Shown: positions 1 to 5,791, counted from the first letter of the stretch. The stretch is DNA of 14,339 nt from Clostridia bacterium (GCA_900754775.1 CAAEDZ010000369.1:1-14339); one strand, 5' to 3'. The notes: a model not told the origin generated them from the letters alone. Made by a program: numbers and translations.

Positions 1-335
1 CCCCTGTCCGCCGCCTCGGTGTAGATGCGCTGCGCCAGACGCGGGCTGGTGGTGGTCATGTCGATGACCAGCGTGCCGGGGCGGGCGCTTGCCAGAATGC
101 CCTTTTCGCCAAAGTAGACCTCTTCCACATCCGGCGGGAAGCCGACCATGGTGATGACCGCGTCCGCGTCCCGCACGCAGTCGGCCGCGCTCTCGCGCCA
201 TTCGGCGCCGGCGTCCAGCGCCTCAAGCGCCTTGGCGCGCGTGCGCGTGTAGGCGCTGATCTCGTATCCATGCCGCAGGAGGTTCTTCACCATGCCGTTG
301 CCCATCACTCCCACGCCGATAAAGCCGATCCTCAT
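1..335 (-). CDS. NAD(P)-dependent beta-hydroxyacid dehydrogenase, N-terminal part (partial)
   Basis: The 111 visible residues form the NAD(P)-binding Rossmann domain of the 3-hydroxyisobutyrate dehydrogenase / tartronate semialdehyde reductase family (PF03446-type). The protein starts MRIGFIGVGVMGNGM, with the GxGxxG dinucleotide-binding motif. An acidic strand follows (ADAVITMVGFPPDVEEVYFG), and then the substrate-loop region DMTTTSPRLAQRI. The start at 335 is supported by an AAAGGAGG-like ribosome binding site a few bases upstream. The gene continues beyond the left edge, so the helical C-terminal dimerisation domain and the catalytic lysine are not visible. Enzymes of this family reversibly oxidise small 3-hydroxy acids in the cytoplasm. 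The exact substrate (3-hydroxyisobutyrate, tartronate semialdehyde, succinic semialdehyde or another) cannot be told from this part. It is transcribed divergently from the gene at 474. Confidence 0.9.
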   Translation of the reverse strand, partial: MRIGFIGVGVMGNGMVKNLLRHGYEISAYTRTRAKALEALDAGAEWRESAADCVRDADAVITMVGFPPDVEEVYFGEKGILASARPGTLVIDMTTTSPRLAQRIYTEAADR

Positions 336-410
336 ACTGTATCCTCCTTTTCCCGGGGGAGATATAAAGGTTAAATTCGCCGTTTCGGGGGCAGGTTCCT
401 GCTTTTGGAC

Positions 411-439
411 TCGACAGAAAGTCATTTTTGTATTATAAT
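411..439 (+). promoter_or_regulatory. Vegetative (sigma-A type) promoter for the PF06541 gene
   Basis: A -35 element TCGACA (411-416) lies exactly 17 bp before a perfect -10 TATAAT (434-439). The start codon at 474 is about 28 bp below the expected transcription start. It also lies in the short divergent gap shared with the minus-strand dehydrogenase. No equally good promoter was found for that gene on the other strand. Confidence 0.75.
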
Positions 440-473
440 CATTCTTGATTTATCAATATTTATGGAGGTCTGT

Positions 474-1205
474 ATGGCGCATCCGCTGGAGCGGTGGTTT
501 TTGTGGTTTGTCATTTACAGTTTCATCGGCTGGGTGTATGAGAGCATCCTCTGCTCCGTGACTGGCAAAAAGCTGGTCAATCGCGGCTTTCTCAACGGGC
601 CGGTGTGTCCCATCTACGGCACAGGCGCGGTGGCGGTGGTATTCGTCCTCTCGCCGCTCAGGGACATGCCCGTCGCTCTCTTTCTCGCCAGCGCCGTTTT
701 GACCACCACGCTGGAATACCTGACCTCCTGGGCGATGGAAAAGCTCTTTCACGCCCGCTGGTGGGACTATTCCCAGCGCTTTTTGAACATCCACGGCCGC
801 GTGTGCCTGCGGGGCTTCGTGGCCTTTGGGGCCATGTCCGTGCTGGTGGTGCGCTATGCGCAGCCGCGCGTGGCGGCGCTGACGGCGCGGCTTTCTGCGC
901 GGGCCACGCATGTCCTCGTGGCGGCGCTGGCTTTGATGTTCTGCGCCGACCTGACGCTGACGCTCATCACCGTGCTGGGGCTGGACAAGCGCCTGCGCGC
1001 CGCGCGCGAGGCCTTCCGCGAACAGCTGGAGGAGCGCATCCCCCGCTTGCGCGGCCTGCACGCCTTCCAGATGAAGCGCCTCTCCCGCGCCTTCCCCGCG
1101 CTGGACTTCACCCGCTACCACGAGGAATGGCTGCGGCTGCGCGAACGGCTGCGCCACAAGCCGCTGCGCATGGATGGGCAAAAGGAAGACGGAAGTTTTC
1201 GGTAA
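474..1205 (+). CDS. PF06541 (ABC_trans_CmpB / DUF1113) integral membrane protein
   Basis: This 243-aa membrane protein is often labelled 'putative ABC transporter permease'. The family hallmarks are all present: GWVYES near residue 19, NRGFLNGPVCPIYGTGA around 36-52, LEYLTSWAMEKLF around 80-92, then a WWDYS and NIHGRVCL segment around 96-112. About five hydrophobic helices are visible (roughly 7-26, 44-62, 66-88, 112-128 and 146-170). They are followed by a basic, amphipathic cytoplasmic tail (about 171-243) rich in Arg, Glu and Leu. An in-frame start exists at 405, but ATG 474 is preferred: it has GGAGG (464-468) five bases upstream and the promoter at 411-439 lies before it. The family is widespread in Firmicutes. 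No transport substrate is established and no ATPase partner is encoded nearby, so a transporter role is not supported here. Confidence 0.88.
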   Translation: MAHPLERWFLWFVIYSFIGWVYESILCSVTGKKLVNRGFLNGPVCPIYGTGAVAVVFVLSPLRDMPVALFLASAVLTTTLEYLTSWAMEKLFHARWWDYSQRFLNIHGRVCLRGFVAFGAMSVLVVRYAQPRVAALTARLSARATHVLVAALALMFCADLTLTLITVLGLDKRLRAAREAFREQLEERIPRLRGLHAFQMKRLSRAFPALDFTRYHEEWLRLRERLRHKPLRMDGQKEDGSFR

Positions 1206-1249
1206 GATCGCGCAATTTGAAAATATTTTGTGAAACATCGCCGCGCGCC

Positions 1250-1301
1250 TTGACAGATGGGGCCGCTTGTGGTATCCTGTATTCAGTTAGTTAAAACTAA
1301 C
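1250..1301 (+). promoter_or_regulatory. Orphan promoter with dyad operator
   Basis: A perfect -35 TTGACA (1250-1255) is followed after 17 bp by TATCCT (1273-1278). Eight bases below the -10, at the expected transcription start, lies the inverted repeat GTTAGTT-AA-AACTAAC (1286-1301), with 7-bp perfect arms. This is the usual arrangement of a repressor operator for a dimeric regulator. The arms resemble in general style the AT-rich dyads bound by DtxR- or MarR-like repressors, but the regulator cannot be named. No recognisable gene follows on this strand, so the target is unknown. Confidence 0.5.
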
Positions 1302-1503
1302 CGCGCGGGGATCTGCCCGGTACGGCCATGCGTCCGGAAACAGGACCTCCGCCCCGCGCGCATCCGGGCCCGTCCCGGCGCGCTTTGGACCGGCGCGCGG
1401 GGAACGCGGCGGGCACGGCGCACACTGCATGGCCCTCTGTTTCGCGCAAGGGCGCGGACGCGCGAGCGTTCGTGGCGAGAAAGAGGGCTGCCGCCTCCTT
1501 TTA

Positions 1504-1538
1504 GCCGGCGCGATGGCGTAAACAGCCGTCGCGCCGGC
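1504..1538 (+). other. Long stem-loop (14-bp stem, 7-nt loop)
   Basis: The arms GCCGGCGCGATGGC and GCCGTCGCGCCGGC pair over 14 positions with a single T-G mismatch (a G-U pair in RNA on the plus strand) around the loop GTAAACA. A short TTTT at 1544-1547 begins five bases after the stem, so it could be a weak terminator for plus-strand transcription from 1250. No T tract is present on the minus side. Confidence 0.45.
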
Positions 1539-1562
1539 GACCGTTTTGGCGAAGGGGCATGG

Positions 1563-1591
1563 AAAAGCGCCCCCGCGGGATGCGAGGGCGC
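1563..1591 (-). terminator. Rho-independent terminator of the DprA-like gene
   Basis: Read on the minus strand, a 10-bp stem (GCGCCCTCGC with GCGGGGGCGC, one wobble pair) with loop ATCCC begins just after the stop codon at 1596. It is followed by TTTT (the plus-strand AAAA at 1563-1566). Confidence 0.75.
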
Positions 1592-1595
1592 TGTC

Positions 1596-2552
1596 TCATT
1601 CCATATCGAACATGTTGAGCTGCTGGGAAAAGCCGGTCTTCCAGCGGGCGCTGAGGCGCTCGAACTCCGCATCGTCGATGCTCCTGAAGGGGCGCGCGCC
1701 GCGCGAGACCAGCGCGTGGTTGCCGGGAAAGCCGGTGTAGGCGTAGACCCAGTCGCACATATCGCACTTGCTGGCCTCGGCCGCGCCGCGCTTTGCCTCG
1801 CAGTTGAAGACGAAGGCCGCGCGCGCGAGGGCGTATACCAGCTTGCTGCGGGCGATGGCGTGGGGCACGGTGGGCAGGGCTTCGGGGTGTTCAAGGGACA
1901 GGGCCGCCATGCGCCCGGCCTCCATCAGGCCGCGCATCGGCTCCTCGGCGATGTGGGCAAGCAGGCCGCCGGCGGGCACGTCGATGAGCGTGCCGCCCAA
2001 TTCCGCCACCAGCGACGCCGCCACGCGGGAGACGCCCAGTTCGCCGCCGGTGACCACGGCGTAGCCCATCCTGCAGGCGCCGCGCACGATGCCCTCGACG
2101 CTCTGGCGCACCTCGGGCGTGGTCTTGACGCCGCTGACGCCCACCACCGCCACGGCGGGCAGATCCAGCAGCGAGCGCTCGCCGGCGAAAAACAGCGACG
2201 GCGGGGCCGCCTCGGCCATGCGCGCGCGGAACTGGGGCGGGTATTCGCCGTCAAAACAGGTAAGGACGCGCACGCCCTTCCCCATGAAGTTTTCCAGGGT
2301 GTAGGAAAGCTGCACGCCGCGGTTCAAAAGCGTATAGAGGCGGTAGCCCTCCTCCTCGCTGACGCCGAGCAGCATCATTAGTCCGCTGATGTCCGCGCGC
2401 AGCAGCGCGCCCAGACGGCCGGCGGCGCTGGACTTGACGCGGGAAAGCAGGCGGCGGTACTCCGCCGTACTCAAGGGGCGCGCGTATTCCGCGCGGTCGG
2501 CGGAGAGCGGTATGGTCAAAAGCATGGTGGCAAAGGCGTCGTCGTTGTACAT
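1596..2552 (-). CDS. Divergent DprA/Smf-family protein (Rossmann-like nucleotide-binding)
   Basis: This 318-aa protein has the layout of DprA/Smf DNA-processing proteins. An N-terminal helical part (about 30-90) is followed by the segment YPPQFRARM near 105. Then come LFFAGERSLLDLPAVAVVGVSG (about 120-141, the first strand and nucleotide loop) and MGYAVVTGGELGVSRVAA (about 162-179). Canonical DprA binds single-stranded DNA and loads RecA during natural transformation. Several hallmark positions differ here: the usual VGSR is VGVS, the usual SGxARGID is TGGELGVS, and the RNR-type segment reads RSK (235-237). A CDMC motif (263-266) sits in a region lacking cysteines in typical members. The start at 2552 has GGAGG seven bases upstream. 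It is transcribed alone from its own promoter just after sigK. Family membership is fairly secure; conserved DNA-uptake function is not. Confidence 0.75.
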   Translation of the reverse strand: MYNDDAFATMLLTIPLSADRAEYARPLSTAEYRRLLSRVKSSAAGRLGALLRADISGLMMLLGVSEEEGYRLYTLLNRGVQLSYTLENFMGKGVRVLTCFDGEYPPQFRARMAEAAPPSLFFAGERSLLDLPAVAVVGVSGVKTTPEVRQSVEGIVRGACRMGYAVVTGGELGVSRVAASLVAELGGTLIDVPAGGLLAHIAEEPMRGLMEAGRMAALSLEHPEALPTVPHAIARSKLVYALARAAFVFNCEAKRGAAEASKCDMCDWVYAYTGFPGNHALVSRGARPFRSIDDAEFERLSARWKTGFSQQLNMFDME

Positions 2553-2590
2553 GGAGCTTCCTCCCCCGCCGCGCCCGGCGCGGCAACTCC

Positions 2591-2619
2591 ATTATACCAC
2601 AGCCGCGCCGCCGCTTCAA
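2591..2619 (-). promoter_or_regulatory. Promoter for the DprA-like gene, overlapping the sigK stop codon
   Basis: On the minus strand TTGAAG (2619-2614) overlaps the last codons of sigK and is followed after 17 bp by a perfect TATAAT (2596-2591). The expected start near 2584 would place a 6-bp hairpin (CCGCGC-CCG-GCGCGG, 2569-2583) at the very 5' end of the transcript, directly before the ribosome binding site. The gene is therefore expressed by the vegetative polymerase, separately from sigK. Confidence 0.7.
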
Positions 2620-3311
2620 CCGCCCAGCGCCTGCCGAAGTTTTTCCAGCGCCTTTTTTTCGATGCGGGAGATGTAGGAGCGCGAAAGGCCCAGCGCCTTG
2701 GCCACCTCGCGCTGGGGCAGGGGCGCGCCGCCCCGCAGGCCGTAGCGCATCTCCACAACGCGCCGCTCCCGCGCGTCGAGCAGCGGCGTTTGCAGCAGGC
2801 GCAGGGCGCGCGCGGACTCGATGGCGGTCTCGGCGGCGTCGCTGACCTCGTTTTTGTCCGTGCCGAGCAGATCGGTCAGGCGCACTTCGTTGCCTTCCTT
2901 GTCCGTGCCGATGGGGTCGTCCAGCCGCGCGGTGAGGCGCGCCTTGCGGCCGGCGCGCAGCTGCATGAGGATCTCGTTTTCGATGCAGCGCGCCGCGTAG
3001 GCGGAGAGCCGGCCCGCCTCGGGGCGGAAGGTGTCCACCGCCTTGATCAGGCCGATGACGCCGATGGAGACCAGATCGTCCGCGTCCAGCGCGCCGCCCT
3101 GATACTTCTTGGCGATGTGCGCCACCAGACGCAAATCGTGTTCGATGAGCGCGTCGCGGGCGCCGGCGTCGCCCTCGCCCATGCGGCGGATGTATTCGGC
3201 CTCCTCCGCGGCGGAGAGCGGTTTGGGAAACGAACTGCGCCCCGTGATGTGCAGAATGAGCGCCCAGAGGTCCTCCGCCGCCCAGATGAGCGCTTCGCCG
3301 AAAAACTGCAT
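2616..3311 (-). CDS. sigK: RNA polymerase sporulation sigma factor SigK (pro-sigma-K)
   Basis: This 231-aa sigma-70 family protein directs late mother-cell transcription during spore formation. Its N-terminus is hydrophobic (about residues 1-22, EALIWAAEDLWALILHI), matching the pro-sequence removed by the SpoIVFB protease in known SigK proteins. SFPKPLSAAEEAEYIRRM (27-44) follows. Region 2 carries LIEHDLRLVAHIAKKY (55-70), DDLVSIGVIGLIKAVDTF (78-95) and YAARCIENEILMQLRA (105-120). The linker has DDPIGTDKEGNEVRL (131-145). Region 4 has an HTH at about 200-222 (QREVAKALGLSRSYISRIEKK). The gene is full length and not interrupted by a skin-type element. The start at 3311 has a GGGAGGGGG ribosome binding site seven bases upstream. 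It lies downstream of gerW and the DUF2953 gene on the same strand. SigK is preferred over SigE or SigG because of the pro-sequence plus the DPIGTDKEGNE segment. Confidence 0.95.
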   Translation of the reverse strand: MQFFGEALIWAAEDLWALILHITGRSSFPKPLSAAEEAEYIRRMGEGDAGARDALIEHDLRLVAHIAKKYQGGALDADDLVSIGVIGLIKAVDTFRPEAGRLSAYAARCIENEILMQLRAGRKARLTARLDDPIGTDKEGNEVRLTDLLGTDKNEVSDAAETAIESARALRLLQTPLLDARERRVVEMRYGLRGGAPLPQREVAKALGLSRSYISRIEKKALEKLRQALGG

Positions 3312-3354
3312 TGCTTTTCCCCCTCCCGGCGCGGTGCGGCTGCGCCTTTCGGGG

Positions 3355-3379
3355 AATGCTATGCGCGGGGACGCGCCGT
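3355..3379 (-). promoter_or_regulatory. Possible sporulation-type -10 element upstream of sigK
   Basis: On the minus strand CATAGCATT (3363-3355) matches most of the CATAnnnTA -10 used by SigK. The CATA core is also shared with SigE sites. An AC dinucleotide lies 14 bp upstream (3379-3378). The site is about 43 bp before the sigK start. The -35 match is minimal and no vegetative promoter is evident here, so this is a tentative call based on position and a short motif. Confidence 0.3.
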
Positions 3380-3403
3380 CAAGAACGGCTTTGCGCGTTT
3401 TTT
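3371..3403 (+). terminator. Plus-strand (antisense) terminator-like hairpin between gerW and sigK
   Basis: ACGCGC (3371-3376) pairs with GCGCGT (3393-3398). An inner CGT/ACG pairing lies around AAGA. The second arm runs straight into a TTTTTT tract (3398-3403). The geometry is that of a factor-independent terminator on the plus strand, but both flanking genes are on the minus strand. If functional, it would stop antisense transcription entering the gerW/sigK gap. Confidence 0.4.
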
Positions 3404-3443
3404 CGACGGCGCTCGTCCCCGCGCTCGACGGCGTTCGACCGCC

Positions 3444-3854
3444 TCAGCCCTGCGGCGAGGGCGTTTCGGGTGTTGTTTCGCCGCTTTTTTCCCGCAGCGC
3501 GGCCTTGATCTGGCCCAGCAGCTGGGGCACCATCTCGATGATGCGATCCACGGGCGCGTAGGCTTGCGCCGGAAGAAGGCGTACCTGACCTTCGCTGACG
3601 ACGATGAAGCCCATGGGCTGCACGCTGACGCCCGCGCCTGTGCCGCCGGCAAAGGACGGCAGTTCCGCCGCCTGTTTGGCGCACTTGTATTCCCCGCCGC
3701 CGGCTACGAAGCCGAAGGCTACGCGGGAGATGGGAATGACGGTGGAGCCGTCGGCGGTGGCGATGGCGTCGCCGACGACGGTGTTGACGTCCTCCATTTC
3801 GCGGATGTTCTCCATGGTGGTGGTCATGAGGTTCTCAATGGGATGCCTTTCCAT
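3444..3854 (-). CDS. gerW: GerW/YtfJ family sporulation protein
   Basis: This 136-aa protein matches the GerW (YtfJ) family, made during sporulation and linked in Bacillus to spore germination. The typical start HPIENLMTTTMENIREM (4-20) is present, followed by VVGDAI and GSTVIPISRVAFGFVAGGGEY (36-56). Glycine-rich SFAGGTGAGVSVQPMGFIVV (67-86) comes next, and the C-terminal segment is VDRIIEMVPQLLGQIK (102-117). The final 20 residues are polar and rich in Pro and Thr. An in-frame start is possible at 3905, but ATG 3854 is preferred: AGGAGG lies seven bases upstream and the family normally begins here (a second ATG at 3860 is too close to the ribosome binding site). The gene overlaps the end of the DUF2953 gene by 20 bp, which suggests translational coupling. 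The ytfI-ytfJ pairing is known from Bacillus. Confidence 0.93.
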   Translation of the reverse strand: MERHPIENLMTTTMENIREMEDVNTVVGDAIATADGSTVIPISRVAFGFVAGGGEYKCAKQAAELPSFAGGTGAGVSVQPMGFIVVSEGQVRLLPAQAYAPVDRIIEMVPQLLGQIKAALREKSGETTPETPSPQG

Positions 3855-4359
3855 GCGCATGCCTCCTGTTGCGTTCGCAAATGCCCCCAAGGGCCGCAAG
3901 CACAATATGCCCCACGCGCAGGGAGACTATGCCCGCCGCCTCGCCGCGCAGGCTGCGCTCCTGAAACCGGGGCCGCACGCGCAAAACAATGCGCGCGCCC
4001 GAGGCCGCGCCCACGGCGCGCACAAACGCCTGCAAAAGGCCCACGGCGAGCGCCGTGGCGGCGGCGTCGGCAAGGCCCACTTCGCCCTGCGCGCGCAGTT
4101 CCTCCACGCGCATGCGCTTGAGCAGGCGGCGGCCTACGGCGATGAGAAGAAGCGCGTCCGGCTGCTTTTTCGACTTGCGGCGCGGCCTTTTCCGCTTGCC
4201 CGCCCGCGTGCGCGACAGGCGCAGGGCAACGCCGCCCACCAGGGGGAATACGCCCAGCGCCGCGCCCGTCCGCTCCCCCGCCCGGGCGCAAAAGGCCACC
4301 TTCAGCGGCGTAAACGCCAGCAGCGCCGCCGCCAGCAGGGCGATGGCGAACGCGCGCAT
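3835..4359 (-). CDS. DUF2953 (YtfI-like) protein
   Basis: This 174-aa protein has one N-terminal hydrophobic segment (about 1-18, MRAFAIALLAAALLAFTPLK), a strongly basic stretch (RTRAGKRKRPRRKSKK, 50-65) and a C-terminal part with alternating strands and helices. It is recognised as the DUF2953 family mainly by size, layout and position directly upstream of gerW/ytfJ, as for ytfI in Bacillus. The function is unknown; the pairing suggests a sporulation role, probably membrane-associated. ATG 4359 is chosen because GGGAGGTGAG lies just upstream, while the longer in-frame option at 4389 lacks such a site and would add a non-hydrophobic extension. It is the first gene of the minus-strand sporulation block. 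No clear promoter was recognised upstream. Confidence 0.78.
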   Translation of the reverse strand: MRAFAIALLAAALLAFTPLKVAFCARAGERTGAALGVFPLVGGVALRLSRTRAGKRKRPRRKSKKQPDALLLIAVGRRLLKRMRVEELRAQGEVGLADAAATALAVGLLQAFVRAVGAASGARIVLRVRPRFQERSLRGEAAGIVSLRVGHIVLAALGGICERNRRHAHGKASH

Positions 4360-4432
4360 GCCCTCACCTCCCAAAAACAGTTTGCCCACGGCGCTGGAAA
4401 AGTTCGCCGGCGGGCGGGAAGTTCATTTTTTC

Positions 4433-4461
4433 TTTACAAAGGCGCGGCGCGGGAGTATAAT
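4433..4461 (+). promoter_or_regulatory. Vegetative promoter for the MFS transporter gene
   Basis: TTTACA (4433-4438) is followed after exactly 17 bp by a perfect TATAAT (4456-4461). The leader is very short: the ribosome binding site AAAGGAGG (4473-4480) follows within 12 bp, and the GTG start is at 4488. Confidence 0.8.
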
Positions 4462-4487
4462 GGAAAAAAGGGAAAGGAGGGCTGCGC

Positions 4488-5696
4488 GTGAAAGCGTCGT
4501 TCAGAAGGGAGTTGCCGGTCCTGGCCGCCATCTTCTTATTCTGGTTTTCGATGTACACCTACCCCTCCTTCTTCTCCGCCTATGTCTCCGACCGGCTGAT
4601 GGCCCCGGAGGTGATGACGGGGCTGATCGTCGGCGCTTACGGCTTTGCACAGATGGTGCTGCCCATCCCGCTGGGCATCGCCTCGGACTGGACGCGGCGG
4701 CGCAAGCCCTTTGTGGCGCTGGGCTTCATTGCCTCGCTGCTGGCCTGCGCGGGGCTGATCGCGGCCGAAATGCTGGCCGCGCGCGGACGGGTGGGAACGC
4801 TCACGCACGCGGTGGCGCTCCTCGCCCGCGGCCTTTCCGGGGTGACGGCGGCGACGTGGGTGTCGTTTTCCGTACTCTATTCCGCCTCTTACGAGGCCGA
4901 CGAGATCGCTCCGGCGGTCAGCCGCCTGATGGTGCCGCAGTACGGCTCGCAGATCGTGGCCATGCTGCTGGGCGCGCAACTGGCGCAGCGCGTGGGCGAG
5001 ACGGCGGCCTTCGCGCTGGCGGGAGCGGCGGCGCTTTTGGGGCTTTTGCTGATGCGCCGCGTGCCGGAGCGGCCGCCGGTGGGCGAACGGCTGACGCTGA
5101 AAAGTTTTGCCTCCGTACTCTCGGACCGGGGGCTGAAGGTGGGCACGCTGCTGGGCACGCTGTTTCGCCTCGTCTGCTGGGGCACGGTGCTGGGTTTCGT
5201 GCCCAACTGGGCGCGGGACGTGGCGGGGTTCTCCGTTTCGCAGCTGGGCTATCTTTCCGTGATGTACCTTTTGCCCAACACGGTGATGGCGCGCTTGAGC
5301 GGGGCGTATCTTGCCCCGCGCTTCGGCTTTCGCAGGGTGCTGGCGGCGGGCTTTGCCATCGTGGCCGCGGCTTGTTTCCTCTACCCGCGCGCCACGGCGT
5401 TCTGGGGGCTTCTGGCGGTGCAGGGCCTGTTCGGCGTGGGCATGGGGCTGATTTTGCCCCTGACGCTCTCCGCCGCCATCCGCAACGTTCCCGACCACCG
5501 GCGCGGGGCGGCCATGGGCGTGTATCAGGCCGTGTACGGCGTGGGCATGTTCATCGGCCCCGTGGCCGCAGGCTGGATCATCTCGGCGCTGCCCACGGCG
5601 GTAGAGGGCATGGCGGCGAACTTCTACGCCAACGGCGCGCTCTCGCTGCTGGGCGTGGCGCTGACGCTGTGGCTTTTGCGCGAAAAGCGCCGCTGA
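4488..5696 (+). CDS. Major facilitator superfamily (MFS) transporter
   Basis: This 402-aa, 12-helix permease is of standard MFS size. The first helix is about 10-28 and the second about 45-63. They are joined by a motif-A-like loop, GIASDWTRRRKPFVALGF (63-80), with the conserved Asp (67) and basic cluster. A long central loop near 193-207 (VPERPPVGERLTLKSF) separates the two six-helix halves. The second half includes GVGMGLILPLTLSAAIRN and RRGAAMGVYQAVYGVGMFIGP, which resemble drug- and metabolite-efflux MFS proteins. The protein would move a small molecule across the membrane using the proton gradient. The substrate cannot be assigned. The GTG start has AAAGGAGG seven bases upstream. It is monocistronic, divergent from the sporulation block, and I see no clear terminator after it. 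Confidence 0.9.
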   Translation: MKASFRRELPVLAAIFLFWFSMYTYPSFFSAYVSDRLMAPEVMTGLIVGAYGFAQMVLPIPLGIASDWTRRRKPFVALGFIASLLACAGLIAAEMLAARGRVGTLTHAVALLARGLSGVTAATWVSFSVLYSASYEADEIAPAVSRLMVPQYGSQIVAMLLGAQLAQRVGETAAFALAGAAALLGLLLMRRVPERPPVGERLTLKSFASVLSDRGLKVGTLLGTLFRLVCWGTVLGFVPNWARDVAGFSVSQLGYLSVMYLLPNTVMARLSGAYLAPRFGFRRVLAAGFAIVAAACFLYPRATAFWGLLAVQGLFGVGMGLILPLTLSAAIRNVPDHRRGAAMGVYQAVYGVGMFIGPVAAGWIISALPTAVEGMAANFYANGALSLLGVALTLWLLREKRR

Positions 5697-5761
5697 TCTC
5701 ATCACATTTTGACAATTTCCGCTCTTTGTGATTACCGGGCGGTTAATTCACACATTCGCGC

Positions 5762-5791
5762 TTTACCCAGCCATGAAAAGTATTGTAAGAT
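5762..5791 (+). promoter_or_regulatory. Weak promoter candidate for the LCP-ydcF operon
   Basis: TTTACC (5762-5767) and TAAGAT (5786-5791) are separated by 18 bp, with four matches in each hexamer. It is the best-placed option in the 5697-5874 gap. The TTGACA at 5709-5714 has no acceptable -10 at a normal distance. Confidence 0.4.

Larger units (their letters stand above)
1206..1562. other. 357-bp gap without a convincing gene; GC-rich and strongly foldable
   Basis: The stretch between the PF06541 gene and the terminator of the DprA-like gene holds no coding region I can support. It contains the promoter and dyad at 1250-1301. Below that, a 9-bp perfect stem (1302-1310 with 1352-1360) encloses a small hairpin GTCC-ggaaaca-GGAC (1332-1346). 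A CCGGG/CCCGG hairpin follows at 1364-1378. A 14-bp stem (1504-1517 with 1525-1538, one G-U-type pair, 7-nt loop GTAAACA) lies at the far end. A 58-codon reading frame at 1328-1504 lacks a ribosome binding site and looks random. The segment may be a non-coding RNA, a leader whose gene has been lost, or GC-rich spacer. Confidence 0.4.

Noticed and set aside
405..473. In-frame N-terminal extension of the PF06541 protein
   Set aside because: The extension would cover the promoter elements and lacks a ribosome binding site. ATG 474 has GGAGG five bases upstream.
1328..1504. 58-codon plus-strand frame below the orphan promoter
   Set aside because: It has no ribosome binding site, a Pro/Arg/Ala-rich random-looking product, and no recognisable motif.
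1257..2381. Long plus-strand open frame over the gap and the DprA-like gene
   Set aside because: It is low-complexity (rich in Ala, Gly, Arg and His), lacks a ribosome binding site, and lies antisense to a gene with a clear family match. GC-rich codon use keeps the opposite strand open.
3403..3437. Direct repeat TCGACGGCGYTCG, two copies 22 bp apart, between gerW and sigK
   Set aside because: It is short, GC-rich and in only two copies. Chance in this composition is likely and no function is suggested.
2790..4121. 443-codon plus-strand frame across sigK and gerW
   Set aside because: It is antisense to two well-identified sporulation genes and its product matches no family pattern.
5709..5714. 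Perfect TTGACA upstream of the LCP gene
   Set aside because: No acceptable -10 lies 16-18 bp downstream (TTACCG at 17 bp), so it is not called as a promoter.
3989..5731. 580-codon plus-strand frame spanning the DUF2953 gene and the MFS gene
   Set aside because: It runs out of frame over the MFS gene, which has its own promoter, ribosome binding site and 12-helix product.
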